Source of the DNA: an uncultured Paracoccaceae bacterium
Lineage (GTDB): Bacteria; Pseudomonadota; Alphaproteobacteria; Rhodobacterales; Rhodobacteraceae
DNA: 64,000 nucleotides
Direction of reading: 5' to 3'
Assembly: GCA_947494445.1 (NCBI GenBank)
Contig: CANLVD010000004.1
Span: forward strand, 186,001 to 250,000
The notes beneath the pieces are model-generated. The model was not told the origin of the DNA and did no database searches. It saw nothing but the letters and a program-made list of their open reading frames with translations. Made by a program: the position numbers and the translations under genes. Of this stretch, positions 42,765-51,614 are shown piece by piece (the stretch's first letter is position 1; each line of letters begins with the position of its first letter).

Positions 42765-43759
42765 GCGGCAATGTCCTGACCGGCGATGCGCGTGACCAGT
42801 CCGGCTATCAGATTGTCGAGCGTCTGGCCCTCAGCACGTGCGGCAAAGCTCAGCGCCATGCGGTGAATGAGGACCGGATGCGCAAGGGCTGCCACATCGC
42901 TTGCGGACGGTGCATAGCGTCCATCCATCAATGCCCGGGCCCGGACGGCCATCATCAGGGCTTGGGCGGCCCGAGGGCCCGGCCCCCAGCTGACAGCACC
43001 CTTGACCTGAGCATCGGCTTCCTCGCTGTCGGGGCGCGCGGCACGGACCAGATCAAGGATCAGTTCCACCACACTTTCGCCTACGGGCATCTGGCGGACC
43101 AGATGCTGCACATCCATCAGACGGGCGGCGTCGAAGACCGGCTCGGCTTCGGCCTCAGCCGTGCCAGTGGTGGCCAGCATGATCTCACGCTCGGCGTCAC
43201 GGTCGGGGTAGTTTACGTCGATCTGGACAAGAAAGCGGTCAAGCTGGGCTTCGGGCAGTGGATAGGTGCCTTCCTGCTCGATCGGGTTCTGGGTCGCCAG
43301 CACATGGAACGGTTTTTCAAGGTCGCGCCGCTCGCCTGCAATCGAGACCTGCTTTTCCTGCATCGCCTGCAGAAGTGCCGATTGGGTACGGGGGGAGGCG
43401 CGGTTGATCTCATCTGCCATCAGAAGCTGACAGAAGATCGGGCCTTCGATGAATTTGAACGTGCGGCTGCCATCCTGACCGGTTTCCAGAACCTCGGCCC
43501 CAAGGATGTCAGACGGCATCAGATCGGGTGTAAACTGGACCCGGTTCGAATTGAGCCCCATGACCGTGCCCAGCGCTTCGACCAGCCGGGTTTTTGCCAG
43601 CCCGGGTGCACCGACCAGAAGCGCGTGACCGCCGCACAGAAGCGCTGTCAAGGACAGGTCCACCACGGCCGATTGGCCGATCACCCGCCGGGCGATCATC
43701 TCGCGCGCACGCGCGAGGTCCGCCCCTGTTGCTTCTATCTGGTCTGCCAGGTCGCTCAT
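42761..43759 (-). CDS. MoxR family AAA+ ATPase
   Basis: A 332-residue ATPase, first gene of the membrane operon. Walker A is GAPGLAKTRLV, Walker B LLMADEINRASPRTQSALLQ with the MoxR-typical sensor and QNPIEQEGTYPLPEAQLDRF. MoxR proteins work with VWA proteins as chaperones or metal-insertion factors. I took ATG 43759, which begins MSDLADQIEATG; the frame is open 55 codons further but without similarity. It is divergent from the DUF1285 gene. Confidence 0.92.
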   Translation of the reverse strand: MSDLADQIEATGADLARAREMIARRVIGQSAVVDLSLTALLCGGHALLVGAPGLAKTRLVEALGTVMGLNSNRVQFTPDLMPSDILGAEVLETGQDGSRTFKFIEGPIFCQLLMADEINRASPRTQSALLQAMQEKQVSIAGERRDLEKPFHVLATQNPIEQEGTYPLPEAQLDRFLVQIDVNYPDRDAEREIMLATTGTAEAEAEPVFDAARLMDVQHLVRQMPVGESVVELILDLVRAARPDSEEADAQVKGAVSWGPGPRAAQALMMAVRARALMDGRYAPSASDVAALAHPVLIHRMALSFAARAEGQTLDNLIAGLVTRIAGQDIAA

Positions 43760-43854
43760 GCTCAAGCCTCTCGCCGTTGATTGCCGTTCCCTTGCGCACC
43801 ATCTTGTCCGCAGAGTCTGAACGTATAATGTACGTCTTAACCACGATAGGGCAA

Positions 43855-44436
43855 ATGATGAGCGCTCAGAAAACCGTGAAACCTGATGCTGGATCGATCG
43901 CTGCCGCGGCACAGGCGGCCACAAAGACGGGTTTGCCGCCCGTACATCTGTGGAATCCGCCCTTCTGCGGTGATCTTGACATGGAAATCAAACGTGATGG
44001 CACATGGTTCTACAATGGCACGCCCATCGGTCGAAAGCCGCTGGTCAAGCTGTTTTCATCGATTCTCAAGCTGGAGGACGGTGCCTATTTCCTCGTGACC
44101 CCGGTGGAGAAGGTCGGGCTGCGGGTTGAGGATGCACCCTTTGTGGCGGTGGACGCCGATATCGAGCGGGATGGTGGCACCCAGATCATTCGTTTCACCA
44201 CCCATGTGGATGATGTTGTGGTCGCGGGCCCCGAAAACGCAATCAGGGTCGAACGCAATCCTCAGACCGGCGAGCCGTCGCCCTATGTGCACATCCGCAG
44301 CGGGCTGGAAGCGCTGATCGACCGCAAGACCTTTTATCGTTTGATCGACGCGGGCGAGGTCGAGGGCGAGATGTTCGGGCTGCGCTCTAACGGCATGTTC
44401 TTCCCGGTGATCCCGGCGGCTGAACTGGAGCTTTGA
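43855..44436 (+). CDS. DUF1285 family protein
   Basis: A 193-residue soluble protein. The DUF1285 core is evident: PPVHLWNPPFCGDLDMEIKR, DGTWFYNGTPIGRKPLVKLF and LVTPVEKVGLRVEDAPFVAV. The fold is known from structures but the function is not. Start ATG 43855 or 43858 (adjacent codons). It is divergent from moxR across a 95-base gap, an adjacency often seen in Rhodobacteraceae. Confidence 0.85.
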   Translation: MMSAQKTVKPDAGSIAAAAQAATKTGLPPVHLWNPPFCGDLDMEIKRDGTWFYNGTPIGRKPLVKLFSSILKLEDGAYFLVTPVEKVGLRVEDAPFVAVDADIERDGGTQIIRFTTHVDDVVVAGPENAIRVERNPQTGEPSPYVHIRSGLEALIDRKTFYRLIDAGEVEGEMFGLRSNGMFFPVIPAAELEL

Positions 44437-44470
44437 GCCATCAGTCGTCGCACGGGGCGGTTGATGCCGG

Positions 44471-44502
44471 ATGCCTCCGGCGGGGATATTTTTGCCAAGA
44501 AG
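44471..44502 (+). repeat. Copy d of dispersed intergenic element
   Basis: A small hairpin GCCGG-ATGCCT-CCGGC (44467-44482) leads into GGGGATATTTTTGCC then AAGAAG. It is 74 bases or less from both flanking stops, in the convergent gap between DUF1285 and the aminotransferase, the same placement as copies a and c. Confidence 0.6.
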
Positions 44503-44509
44503 TTATCGT

Positions 44510-45784
44510 TCAGGCAATGGCCTCGACGGCGGCTTTCACGGCCTGTCTGGTCTGGTCAAGATCGGCATCGGTGAGCGCCAGTGACGGGTAGAGTTTGGCA
44601 GGTGATTTGAGGATACCATGCTGGCGCAAGACGTCATTATAGCGCGCGTTGAGTGCGGAATCCGCGCTTTGGTAGCTGCGATAGTCGCGCACGGTGTTTG
44701 AGGTGAATATGATGTCGAAAAGCGTAACATCGCCGACAATTCTGTGGGCAATGCCTGCTGCATCCAGCGCTGTGCTTTGCATGTCCATCAGGGTCTGGCC
44801 CAGTGATTTCAGCCGGTCATAGACACCGTCCCGGCGCAGGATTTCCATGGTTTTCAGCCCGGCAACAGAGGCAACCGGATTGCCCGACAGGGTGCCAAGT
44901 TGCATCAGCCAGCCTTCATCGCCGACCTTTGCCTTGTCGAAGTGATCCATAATGTCACGCCGCCCGGCGACAGCTGCCAGGGGAAACCCGCCGCCGATGA
45001 TCTTGCCCAGTGAACACAGGTCAGGTGTGACGCCGTAGCGTTCCTGCGCGCCACCATAGTCAAGCCGAAAGCCGGTGACGATTTCATCAAAGATCAGGAC
45101 AACTCCGTGCCGGTCACATTCCGCCCGCAGGGCAGCCAGAAATCCTGGTTCGGGGGCGATGACCCTTTGCAGGGGCTCGACAATGATGGCAGCGACATCG
45201 CGTCCGTGTTCATCAAGCAGCGAGCGGACCATGTCGATGTCGTTGAAAGGCGCGATCAGCATCTCATCGGCAACGGATTGCGGAATGCCGGCGCTGTCGG
45301 GCACGGCTTGGGGGAAATTGACCTGACGGCTGGGGGCAAGGCTCATCTGCGCTTCAGCACTCATGCCGTGATAGCCACCTTCGAATTTCAGCACCTTGGT
45401 GCGGCCGGTGAAAGCGCGCGCCAGCCGCAGCGCATACATGTCAGCCTCACCGCCAGAGGTGACAAAGCGGACCTGCTCGGCACAGGGCACGGCGCGGCAG
45501 ATCTCTTCGGCCAGTTCGATCCCGGCAGCGTTGTTGGCAAAAAAGGTCATGCCCTTTGGCAGTTGCTCCAACACCGCTTCCAGCACTTCCGGATGGCCAT
45601 GGCCGATCAGCATCGGGCCCGAGCCGATCAGGTAGTCGATGTATTCGCGGCCATCCTCGTCCCAAACGCGGCTGCCCTGCCCGTGGCTGAGAACCAGCCC
45701 ATGATCAAAATTGCCAAAACCCGCGGCTGGCAGCACCTCAGCCGCGCGCGCAATCCAGTCCGCCTGTGTGTTGATCTTTTGCAT
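44510..45784 (-). CDS. Class III aminotransferase, glutamate-1-semialdehyde aminomutase-like
   Basis: A 424-residue PLP enzyme. The cofactor lysine is in CSLGKIIGGGFPLAAV; IFDEIVTGFRLDYGG and FVTSGGEADMYALRLARA are class III motifs. It resembles HemL but is divergent (no gabaculine-type context), so it is more likely an omega-aminotransferase or aminomutase of another substrate. It is divergent from the carboxymuconolactone decarboxylase-like gene. Confidence 0.85.
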   Translation of the reverse strand: MQKINTQADWIARAAEVLPAAGFGNFDHGLVLSHGQGSRVWDEDGREYIDYLIGSGPMLIGHGHPEVLEAVLEQLPKGMTFFANNAAGIELAEEICRAVPCAEQVRFVTSGGEADMYALRLARAFTGRTKVLKFEGGYHGMSAEAQMSLAPSRQVNFPQAVPDSAGIPQSVADEMLIAPFNDIDMVRSLLDEHGRDVAAIIVEPLQRVIAPEPGFLAALRAECDRHGVVLIFDEIVTGFRLDYGGAQERYGVTPDLCSLGKIIGGGFPLAAVAGRRDIMDHFDKAKVGDEGWLMQLGTLSGNPVASVAGLKTMEILRRDGVYDRLKSLGQTLMDMQSTALDAAGIAHRIVGDVTLFDIIFTSNTVRDYRSYQSADSALNARYNDVLRQHGILKSPAKLYPSLALTDADLDQTRQAVKAAVEAIA

Positions 45785-45926
45785 CGTCTTGTCCCGAAAC
45801 TGTCAGCTTGCAGGTGAGCGCAAACCCGGCCCGTTCGCAAGGCCGTTTGTGGGGCAAATGTCTTCCGGTCTTTACGCTGCGGCCAGAATCGGGTCCGGTG
45901 GCCGCAAATGGAACGGGAGAGCCCTG

Positions 45927-46322
45927 ATGGACAATTTGTTTGAAACCGGTCTGGCACAGCGCAAGGCGACGCTGGGTGCGGACTATGTCGAGAAGAACCT
46001 GGCAGCCGCGGATGATCTGACCCGCCCTTTTCAGGAGGCGATGACCGCCTGGTGCTGGGGCTTTGGCTGGGGCGATGAGGCGCTGGATGTGAAAACACGC
46101 TCGCTGATGAACCTGTCGATGATCGGTGCGCTTGGCAAGATGACGGAATGGGAGCTGCATTTGCGCGGTGCGATCCGCAACGGCGTCACATTCGAAGAGA
46201 TCCGCGCGACCATCCATGTGATCGGCATCTATTGCGGCGTGCCGCAGTCGCTGGAATGCTTTCGCGTGGCCCGCAAGGTGCTGGAAGAGGAAGGTGTTCA
46301 GCCCAGCGGCATGGGCACGTAG
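45927..46322 (+). CDS. Carboxymuconolactone decarboxylase family protein
   Basis: A 131-residue helical protein of the CMD/AhpD superfamily resembling gamma-carboxymuconolactone decarboxylase PcaC: FQEAMTAWCWGFGWGDEALD, LSMIGALGKMTEWELHLRGA and EEIRATIHVIGIYCGVP. No CxxC of the AhpD type, so peroxidase activity is unlikely. Start at ATG 45927 with GGGAGA upstream. Its 3' end overlaps that of the convergent MBL gene by 25 bases. Confidence 0.85.
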   Translation: MDNLFETGLAQRKATLGADYVEKNLAAADDLTRPFQEAMTAWCWGFGWGDEALDVKTRSLMNLSMIGALGKMTEWELHLRGAIRNGVTFEEIRATIHVIGIYCGVPQSLECFRVARKVLEEEGVQPSGMGT

Positions 46323-47251
46323 CGGAACCCGTCGCCGTAGCGCATGACCCGGCCGACGCCCGGAAAGGGGAAGTGATAGCCTGCGACCAGTGTCTGCGTC
46401 TCGGCAGCTTCTGCCAGCAGACGTTTGCGGGTCTTGATCGCCAGTGGCTTGTCGAGGTCGGCACCGACTGACCAGTCGGGATGCTCGAGGCCAGCAAGAT
46501 AGTGCACGCTGGTGTCGACCAGATGCAGAAGGCTTTCGCCACGGCTTTCCAGACGCACCGCGAAATGGCCGTGGGTGTGGCCCGGTGCCGCGACTGCGGT
46601 GATGCCGGGCGCCAGTTCCTGCCCGTCTCCGTAGCTTCTGATCGATTGCTCAACCGGCAGAATGCGTTCGCGGCAATGGGCGATCATTGTGCGCATGGCA
46701 GAGGGTGCCTGAGCGGGATCCTGGGTCCAGAACTTGAACTCGACCTCGGGCAGGAAGTGCCGGGCGGCGGTGAAGATGTCCTGACCGCCTGATGACAGAC
46801 CACCCACATGATCGGGATGGCCGTGGGTGATGATGACCTTGTCGATGTCGCGCACCCCTAGGCCAAGACTGGCAAGTGCCCCGGCAAGTCGCCCCTCTTC
46901 GCCCCCCGATCCGGCATAGCCTGTATCACCCATGCCGGTGTCGATCAGCACCCGCTCTCCGTCGGATTCCACCAGCATCACCTGCAAGGGGATCACGGCC
47001 TTGTCTGTCGGCAGGCCGTAATGGCGGAAGAGTGCCTGAATATCGGCACGCGGCATGTTGGAGGCAAACATGCCCAGCCCCATGGAAAAGCTGCCATCAT
47101 CAATGATCGAGATCGTCATGTCGCCGAGCGAGAACTGGCGGATGGCCCTGAACGCGGTTTGACCGGCGGCTGATGCCGGTCCTGTCCGGGTCAGCAACAG
47201 GCTTCCCCCCAATCCGCCAAGAACAAATCTGCGGCTTAGTTGCGCTGTCAT
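46298..47251 (-). CDS. MBL fold metallo-hydrolase with Tat signal
   Basis: A 317-residue exported metallo-hydrolase. The twin-arginine signal LSRRFVLGGLGGSLLL leads to an alanine cleavage region. Metal motifs: ITHGHPDHVGGL, then PGHTHGHFAV and HLVDTSVHYL. Periplasmic MBL enzymes of this kind act on esters or lactones. GGAGGG precedes ATG 47251. The 3' end overlaps the CMD gene in antisense. A lactonase acting on the acyl-homoserine lactones made 4 kb away is conceivable but unsupported. Confidence 0.85.
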   Translation of the reverse strand: MTAQLSRRFVLGGLGGSLLLTRTGPASAAGQTAFRAIRQFSLGDMTISIIDDGSFSMGLGMFASNMPRADIQALFRHYGLPTDKAVIPLQVMLVESDGERVLIDTGMGDTGYAGSGGEEGRLAGALASLGLGVRDIDKVIITHGHPDHVGGLSSGGQDIFTAARHFLPEVEFKFWTQDPAQAPSAMRTMIAHCRERILPVEQSIRSYGDGQELAPGITAVAAPGHTHGHFAVRLESRGESLLHLVDTSVHYLAGLEHPDWSVGADLDKPLAIKTRKRLLAEAAETQTLVAGYHFPFPGVGRVMRYGDGFRYVPMPLG

Positions 47252-47305
47252 CTCCGGTCCCTCCACTTTTCAGGAAGGATCACCAAGCTTGCGCGAAATG
47301 ACAAA

Positions 47306-48097
47306 TCACTTCTGGATTTTGTCGGTCCGGATGTCGCGCAGGTCTTTCTCAATCGCTGTCAGGCGTTCCAGAACCTCATCGCGGTAGGCGTCGGTCTTGC
47401 CGATCTCTTCCTCGCTGTGAGCCTCCTGCATGGAGTTGACGATCAGACCGACGAGAAGGTTTACCACCGCGAATGTGGTGACCAGAATGAAGGGCACGAA
47501 AAACGCCCAGGCCCAGGGGTAGACCTCCATTACCGGGCGCACGATCCCCATGGACCAGCTTTCCAGAGTCATGATCTGGAAAAGCGAATAGGCGGATTCG
47601 CCGATGGAGCCGAACCAGTCAGGGAAACTTTCTCCGAACATCTTTGTGGCCATCACAGCGCCGATGTAGAACACCAGCGACATCAGCGCGAAGACCGAGC
47701 CCATGCCTGGCAGCGCATTGACCAGCCCTTCGACCACGCGGCGTAGGCTTGGCACGATGGAGATCATCCTGAGCGCGCGCAGAATACGCATGGCACGCAG
47801 GGCCGAGAAACCTTCTGACGCAGGCATCAGGGAGACGCCGACGATCACGAAGTCAAAGAGGTTCCAGCCGTTGCGGAAGAAACGCGGCCCGAAGGCGATC
47901 AGCTTGGCCAAGAGCTCCACCACGAAAATCGCCAGGCAAATGCGATCCAGTGTCTTGAGGATGGGGCCGAAACGGTCCATCGCTGCAGGCCATGTTTCCA
48001 TGCCAAGGATTATGGCGTTGAAGATGATGACCCCGAGGATGGCGTATTGCACGCGCGGGCTGTCTACCCAACTGGCAAGTCTTTGGCGCAGGGACAT
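47306..48097 (-). CDS. Voltage-gated sodium channel, NaChBac/NavSp type
   Basis: A 263-residue one-domain six-helix channel that assembles as a tetramer. The S4 voltage sensor is SALRAMRILRALRMISIVPS, with arginines every third position, and the pore has selectivity filter TLESWSMG, as in the NavSp channel of Ruegeria pomeroyi. The C-terminal tail is a coiled coil (YRDEVLERLTAIEKDLRDIR) for tetramer assembly. Start at ATG 48097. Such channels support sodium-dependent motility or pH responses in marine bacteria. Confidence 0.93.
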   Translation of the reverse strand: MSLRQRLASWVDSPRVQYAILGVIIFNAIILGMETWPAAMDRFGPILKTLDRICLAIFVVELLAKLIAFGPRFFRNGWNLFDFVIVGVSLMPASEGFSALRAMRILRALRMISIVPSLRRVVEGLVNALPGMGSVFALMSLVFYIGAVMATKMFGESFPDWFGSIGESAYSLFQIMTLESWSMGIVRPVMEVYPWAWAFFVPFILVTTFAVVNLLVGLIVNSMQEAHSEEEIGKTDAYRDEVLERLTAIEKDLRDIRTDKIQK

Positions 48098-48252
48098 GGT
48101 CAGGCAACTCCGCAAATGCTGTCGGGGTGAGACATGGCGGTGAATGAACGCTCAGGCAAGAGGTCCGGTGCGATTGGCATAGGCACAAGGCGTAAATTTT
48201 TGACTGATCGGGCGGTTGGGTGAATTTCTGGACAGTTTGCCTTGCGCGGGCG

Positions 48253-49029
48253 TCAGTTGTCCCATTCCCGCTGTTGCCGCAACTGCTCCCCGATCATGCA
48301 CCCGGGACGGGCGGCATTTCGGACGCGAAAACGCGGCGCGGGCTGGAGACCGGCGATTTCCAGCACAAGTTTCTGGCGGATCGATACGATCAGGCGGGTG
48401 ATGTCATGGATCGGGATCACGAAGGCGCTTTCGCCCGCAATCACACAATCCTCATAGTAATAATCCAGATCCTCGATCGAGTAATAGCCGCCCGGGCGTT
48501 TGACCATGAAGGGCAGGCCGTTGATCTCGATCCCTTTGGCGGCCACTGCATCGCGGGCCTCAAGCACGGGACCACCGCGGTTGTTCGGACCATCGCCCGA
48601 GACATCGATCACCCGGCGTGTGCCATCGAAATCATTGCCCTCGATCAGTTCTGCTGATTTCAACAATGCGCTTGAGATCGACGTGCCGCGCAACCCACCC
48701 ACCGGTTTGGAGCGCAGAAGTGTCGCCACCCGGGCTGCATCTTCTGCCGTGCGAATATGGGTCCACGGGACGAGGATCCGGTGATGATCTACCCCGCCCC
48801 ATTCCATGTACAGAAACGCCACTTCGCCGATGGGCCCGCTTTCAAAGGCGCTGGTGACGGCCGGATGCTCCAAGGCTGATGCATATCCCTCCCGCTGCAG
48901 GTTCAACTCATCAAGATCCATGGACCGCGAGACATCGACCGCAATCACCAGCTCGACATCGACCTGCTCCATGGCCATGGCAGGGCGCATCAGGCACAGG
49001 ATGGCGATTGCAAGCAGGCCGAATTTCAT
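48253..49029 (-). CDS. DUF1194 protein (VWA-like, secreted)
   Basis: A 258-residue exported protein with signal peptide MKFGLLAIAILCLMRPAMA. The MIDAS-type DVSRSMD and VIDVSGDGPNN show the von Willebrand A fold of DUF1194. A metal-dependent adhesion role is expected by fold, with no known function. GGAACGTG lies upstream of the ATG. Divergent from the ureohydrolase gene across 39 bases. Confidence 0.85.
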   Translation of the reverse strand: MKFGLLAIAILCLMRPAMAMEQVDVELVIAVDVSRSMDLDELNLQREGYASALEHPAVTSAFESGPIGEVAFLYMEWGGVDHHRILVPWTHIRTAEDAARVATLLRSKPVGGLRGTSISSALLKSAELIEGNDFDGTRRVIDVSGDGPNNRGGPVLEARDAVAAKGIEINGLPFMVKRPGGYYSIEDLDYYYEDCVIAGESAFVIPIHDITRLIVSIRQKLVLEIAGLQPAPRFRVRNAARPGCMIGEQLRQQREWDN

Positions 49030-49068
49030 GTCACGTTCCCGAAATGAACCAATGAAGGCCAGTCTAGC

Positions 49069-50037
49069 ATGTCCGACCCGTTCTTTCAGCCTGTTTCAGG
49101 TTTCGATTTGCCGCGATTTGCCGGTATTCCCACCTTCATGCGCTTGCCCCATGTGCCGCTTGAAGATGACCGGATCAGCGAGGTCGAGATCGGGTTGATC
49201 GGCGTGCCCTGGGATGCTGGTACGACCAACCGCCCCGGTCCGCGTCATGGCCCGCGTCAGTTGCGCGACTATTCCACGATGATCCGCACCCTGCATCCGG
49301 TCAGCGGGATCAACCCATATGCGCTGTGCGCCTGTGCTGATCTGGGCGATGTCGGGCCGAACCCTGCGGATCTGCATGACAGCATGGAGCGGATCACACG
49401 GTTCTATACTCAGGTGAAGGCCAAGGGGATCACGCCGATGACCGCAGGGGGCGATCATCTGTGCTCGTTGCCGGTGCTGCGCGGTCTGGCCTCGGACGGG
49501 CCCTTGGGGATGATCCATTTCGATGCCCATACCGACCTGTTCGAAAGCTACTTCGGCGGCTACAAATACACCCATGGGACGCCCTTCCGCCGCGCGATCG
49601 AGGAAGGTCTGCTCGATCCCAAGCGGGTCATCCAGATCGGCATTCGCGGCACCATGTATGACGGCGAGGACATTGAATGGGGCCGCGCACAGGGTGTTAC
49701 CATCATCACGGTCGACGAATTGTTTGCCCGTGGCATCCCGGATGTGATGGCGCAGGCGCGTGAGGTGGTGGGAAGCCAGCCCACATATTGCAGTTATGAC
49801 ATTGATTTCATCGATCCCGCATATGCACCCGGCACCGGCACGCCCGAGATCGGCGGGCCGAACAGCTATCAGGCGCAGCAGGTGGTGCGCGAGATGTCGG
49901 GCGTCAATCTGATCGGGGCGGATCTGGTGGAGGTCTCCCCACCCTTTGATGCCTCTGGCGGGACGGCCTGGCTGGGCGTGTCGATCATCTTCGAGTTGCT
50001 GTGCATGCTGGCCGAGGCCCGTGCTGCGCGGCGTTAA
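49069..50037 (+). CDS. Agmatinase/ureohydrolase family protein
   Basis: A 322-residue binuclear manganese hydrolase of the arginase superfamily. Metal-site motifs are present: GGDHLCS, HFDAHTDLF and SYDIDFIDPAYAPGTGTPE. Agmatinase gives putrescine and urea, but this group also includes guanidinobutyrase and guanidinopropionase, and the residues deciding substrate cannot be read with confidence. It overlaps the convergent helicase gene by four bases. Confidence 0.88.
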   Translation: MSDPFFQPVSGFDLPRFAGIPTFMRLPHVPLEDDRISEVEIGLIGVPWDAGTTNRPGPRHGPRQLRDYSTMIRTLHPVSGINPYALCACADLGDVGPNPADLHDSMERITRFYTQVKAKGITPMTAGGDHLCSLPVLRGLASDGPLGMIHFDAHTDLFESYFGGYKYTHGTPFRRAIEEGLLDPKRVIQIGIRGTMYDGEDIEWGRAQGVTIITVDELFARGIPDVMAQAREVVGSQPTYCSYDIDFIDPAYAPGTGTPEIGGPNSYQAQQVVREMSGVNLIGADLVEVSPPFDASGGTAWLGVSIIFELLCMLAEARAARR

Positions 50038-51551
50038 ACCTCTTCTTCAGGGGCCAGTGTCAGCGGGGTCTGGATGGTCGCGCGCAGATCATCCGTGGCT
50101 AATGGCGCATCGGGCCGCGCCAGACGGTATCGGGTCACCCACATCAAACGCTCCTCTGCCCGTGTGATCGCCACATAGGCCAGTCGTTTCCACAAGGGAA
50201 TTCCCGCCTCGGTCCGGCCCGCCCGCGAGGCGGCGTAGAGATCGGGCGCAAAGACCTGAACCGTGTTCCACTGCGAGCCTTGCGCCTTGTGCATCGTCAC
50301 GGCCGAGCCGTGCAGGAACGCGGCCCCCATACGGGCGGCTGAGGGGATGAGCGGCTCTTCCTCATCAGGTTTTTCGATCTTGATGATGGTGGCCACGCTG
50401 ACCTGCGGGTCTTCGGCCCCCAGCACGTGCAAACGGGAAAACCCGGGCTTGCGCCCCTCGCCCAGATACACCGCCTGCGCGCCCTTGATCAGACCGCGCG
50501 CTTCAAGATCAATGCGCTTGCGACGGTGCTTTAGCGGCAACTCGATGCCATCGCAGATCAGCGGCTCGCCGGGCAGAAGGTGATCCTCGGGTGCATCGAA
50601 AGCTGCACGAAAAGCGTTGATCAGACGGATGCGCGTGGCGTTGCGCCAGACCAGCACAGGGGAACGCGCCATCAGGCCCGCGTCCACCCGTGGGCTGACG
50701 ACAACGCGGTCGTCCTGAGCGGCTTTTTCCTCGATCATACGCTCGAATGCCTCGAAACTCAGCGTCTCGTCACTCAGCGCGTGGGCCAGATCAAGGATCG
50801 GGTTGTCAGCGGCCTGCCGGTGGATGCGGCTGAGGCTGAGCTTCGCTTCGTCTTTCAGCGCATCGAAACACATGTTTCCCGATTGGCCCACGGGCGCAAG
50901 CTGCGCGGGATCACCAAACAGAACCAGTGTCGAGAAGATCTCCCGCAGGTCATCAAACTGCTTGTCATCCAGCATCGAGGCTTCATCGACAAACCCGATA
51001 TCCAGCGGATCATCACGCCGTTTCCAGCCGGTGATGAAATCCGAGCCACGAAGCCCGGCAGCTGCCAGTGCACCGGGAATGGATTTCTGCACATCGTAGA
51101 ACTGCTTGGCCCGGTCAAGGGCGGCATCCGTCAACCCCTCCACCTCGGGCCGTTCGCCCTCTCCGGTCAGCCAGGCGGCGATGCGTTCATATTCCGGGTC
51201 ATAGACGGGCGTGTAAAGAATGCGGTGAATGGTGGTAGCGGGCACGCCGCGCAGGCGCAGCACGCTGGCGGCCTTGTTGGTGGGCGCAAGCACGGCGATG
51301 GTGCGTTTGTCCTTGCGGGGACGACCTTCATAATCGGCGGAAGCGATCTTGACGCCAGCAGCGACCACAGCGTCGACCATATGGGCCAGAAGTACGGTCT
51401 TGCCTGATCCTGCCTTGCCCAGAACCGCCAACGTCCGGTGGACCCCTTCGCTTTGCGGCAGCGTTGTCCCCTCCACCAGATCAACGCCCGCGCTTTGCAG
51501 CACATCGGCGATCAGGTCATAGGCTTCGGCCTGGTCTGGGGACAGGTCCAT
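50034..51551 (-). CDS. RecD-like superfamily 1 DNA helicase
   Basis: A 505-residue helicase. Motif I is LGKAGSGKTVLLAHM, motif II GFVDEASMLDDKQFDDLREI, motif III LVLFGDPAQLAPVGQSG; motif V/VI are SAVTMHKAQGSQWNTV and RLAYVAITRAEERLMWV. This is the RecD2/Dda shape of a 5'-3' helicase, without a nuclease domain. It acts in DNA repair or conjugation in other members. It is 64 bases upstream of luxI on the same strand but points away from it in function. Confidence 0.87.
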   Translation of the reverse strand: MDLSPDQAEAYDLIADVLQSAGVDLVEGTTLPQSEGVHRTLAVLGKAGSGKTVLLAHMVDAVVAAGVKIASADYEGRPRKDKRTIAVLAPTNKAASVLRLRGVPATTIHRILYTPVYDPEYERIAAWLTGEGERPEVEGLTDAALDRAKQFYDVQKSIPGALAAAGLRGSDFITGWKRRDDPLDIGFVDEASMLDDKQFDDLREIFSTLVLFGDPAQLAPVGQSGNMCFDALKDEAKLSLSRIHRQAADNPILDLAHALSDETLSFEAFERMIEEKAAQDDRVVVSPRVDAGLMARSPVLVWRNATRIRLINAFRAAFDAPEDHLLPGEPLICDGIELPLKHRRKRIDLEARGLIKGAQAVYLGEGRKPGFSRLHVLGAEDPQVSVATIIKIEKPDEEEPLIPSAARMGAAFLHGSAVTMHKAQGSQWNTVQVFAPDLYAASRAGRTEAGIPLWKRLAYVAITRAEERLMWVTRYRLARPDAPLATDDLRATIQTPLTLAPEEEV

Positions 51552-51614
51552 GGTCTCTCCGGCAGGGCTGGGCCACGGGCTGCGGCCTGCCCTGCCGGGT
51601 TACACCGGGACGGC

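Noticed and set aside
42599-43780. A 393-codon open frame on the plus strand
   Set aside because: Antisense to the DUF58 and MoxR genes, which have full family signatures.
44510-45784. Naming the class III aminotransferase hemL
   Set aside because: Divergent from HemL, and class III aminotransferases of other substrates share the same lysine motif.
46298-47251. Naming the exported MBL enzyme an AHL lactonase
   Set aside because: Only distance to luxI supports it; the metal motifs are common to many MBL hydrolases.
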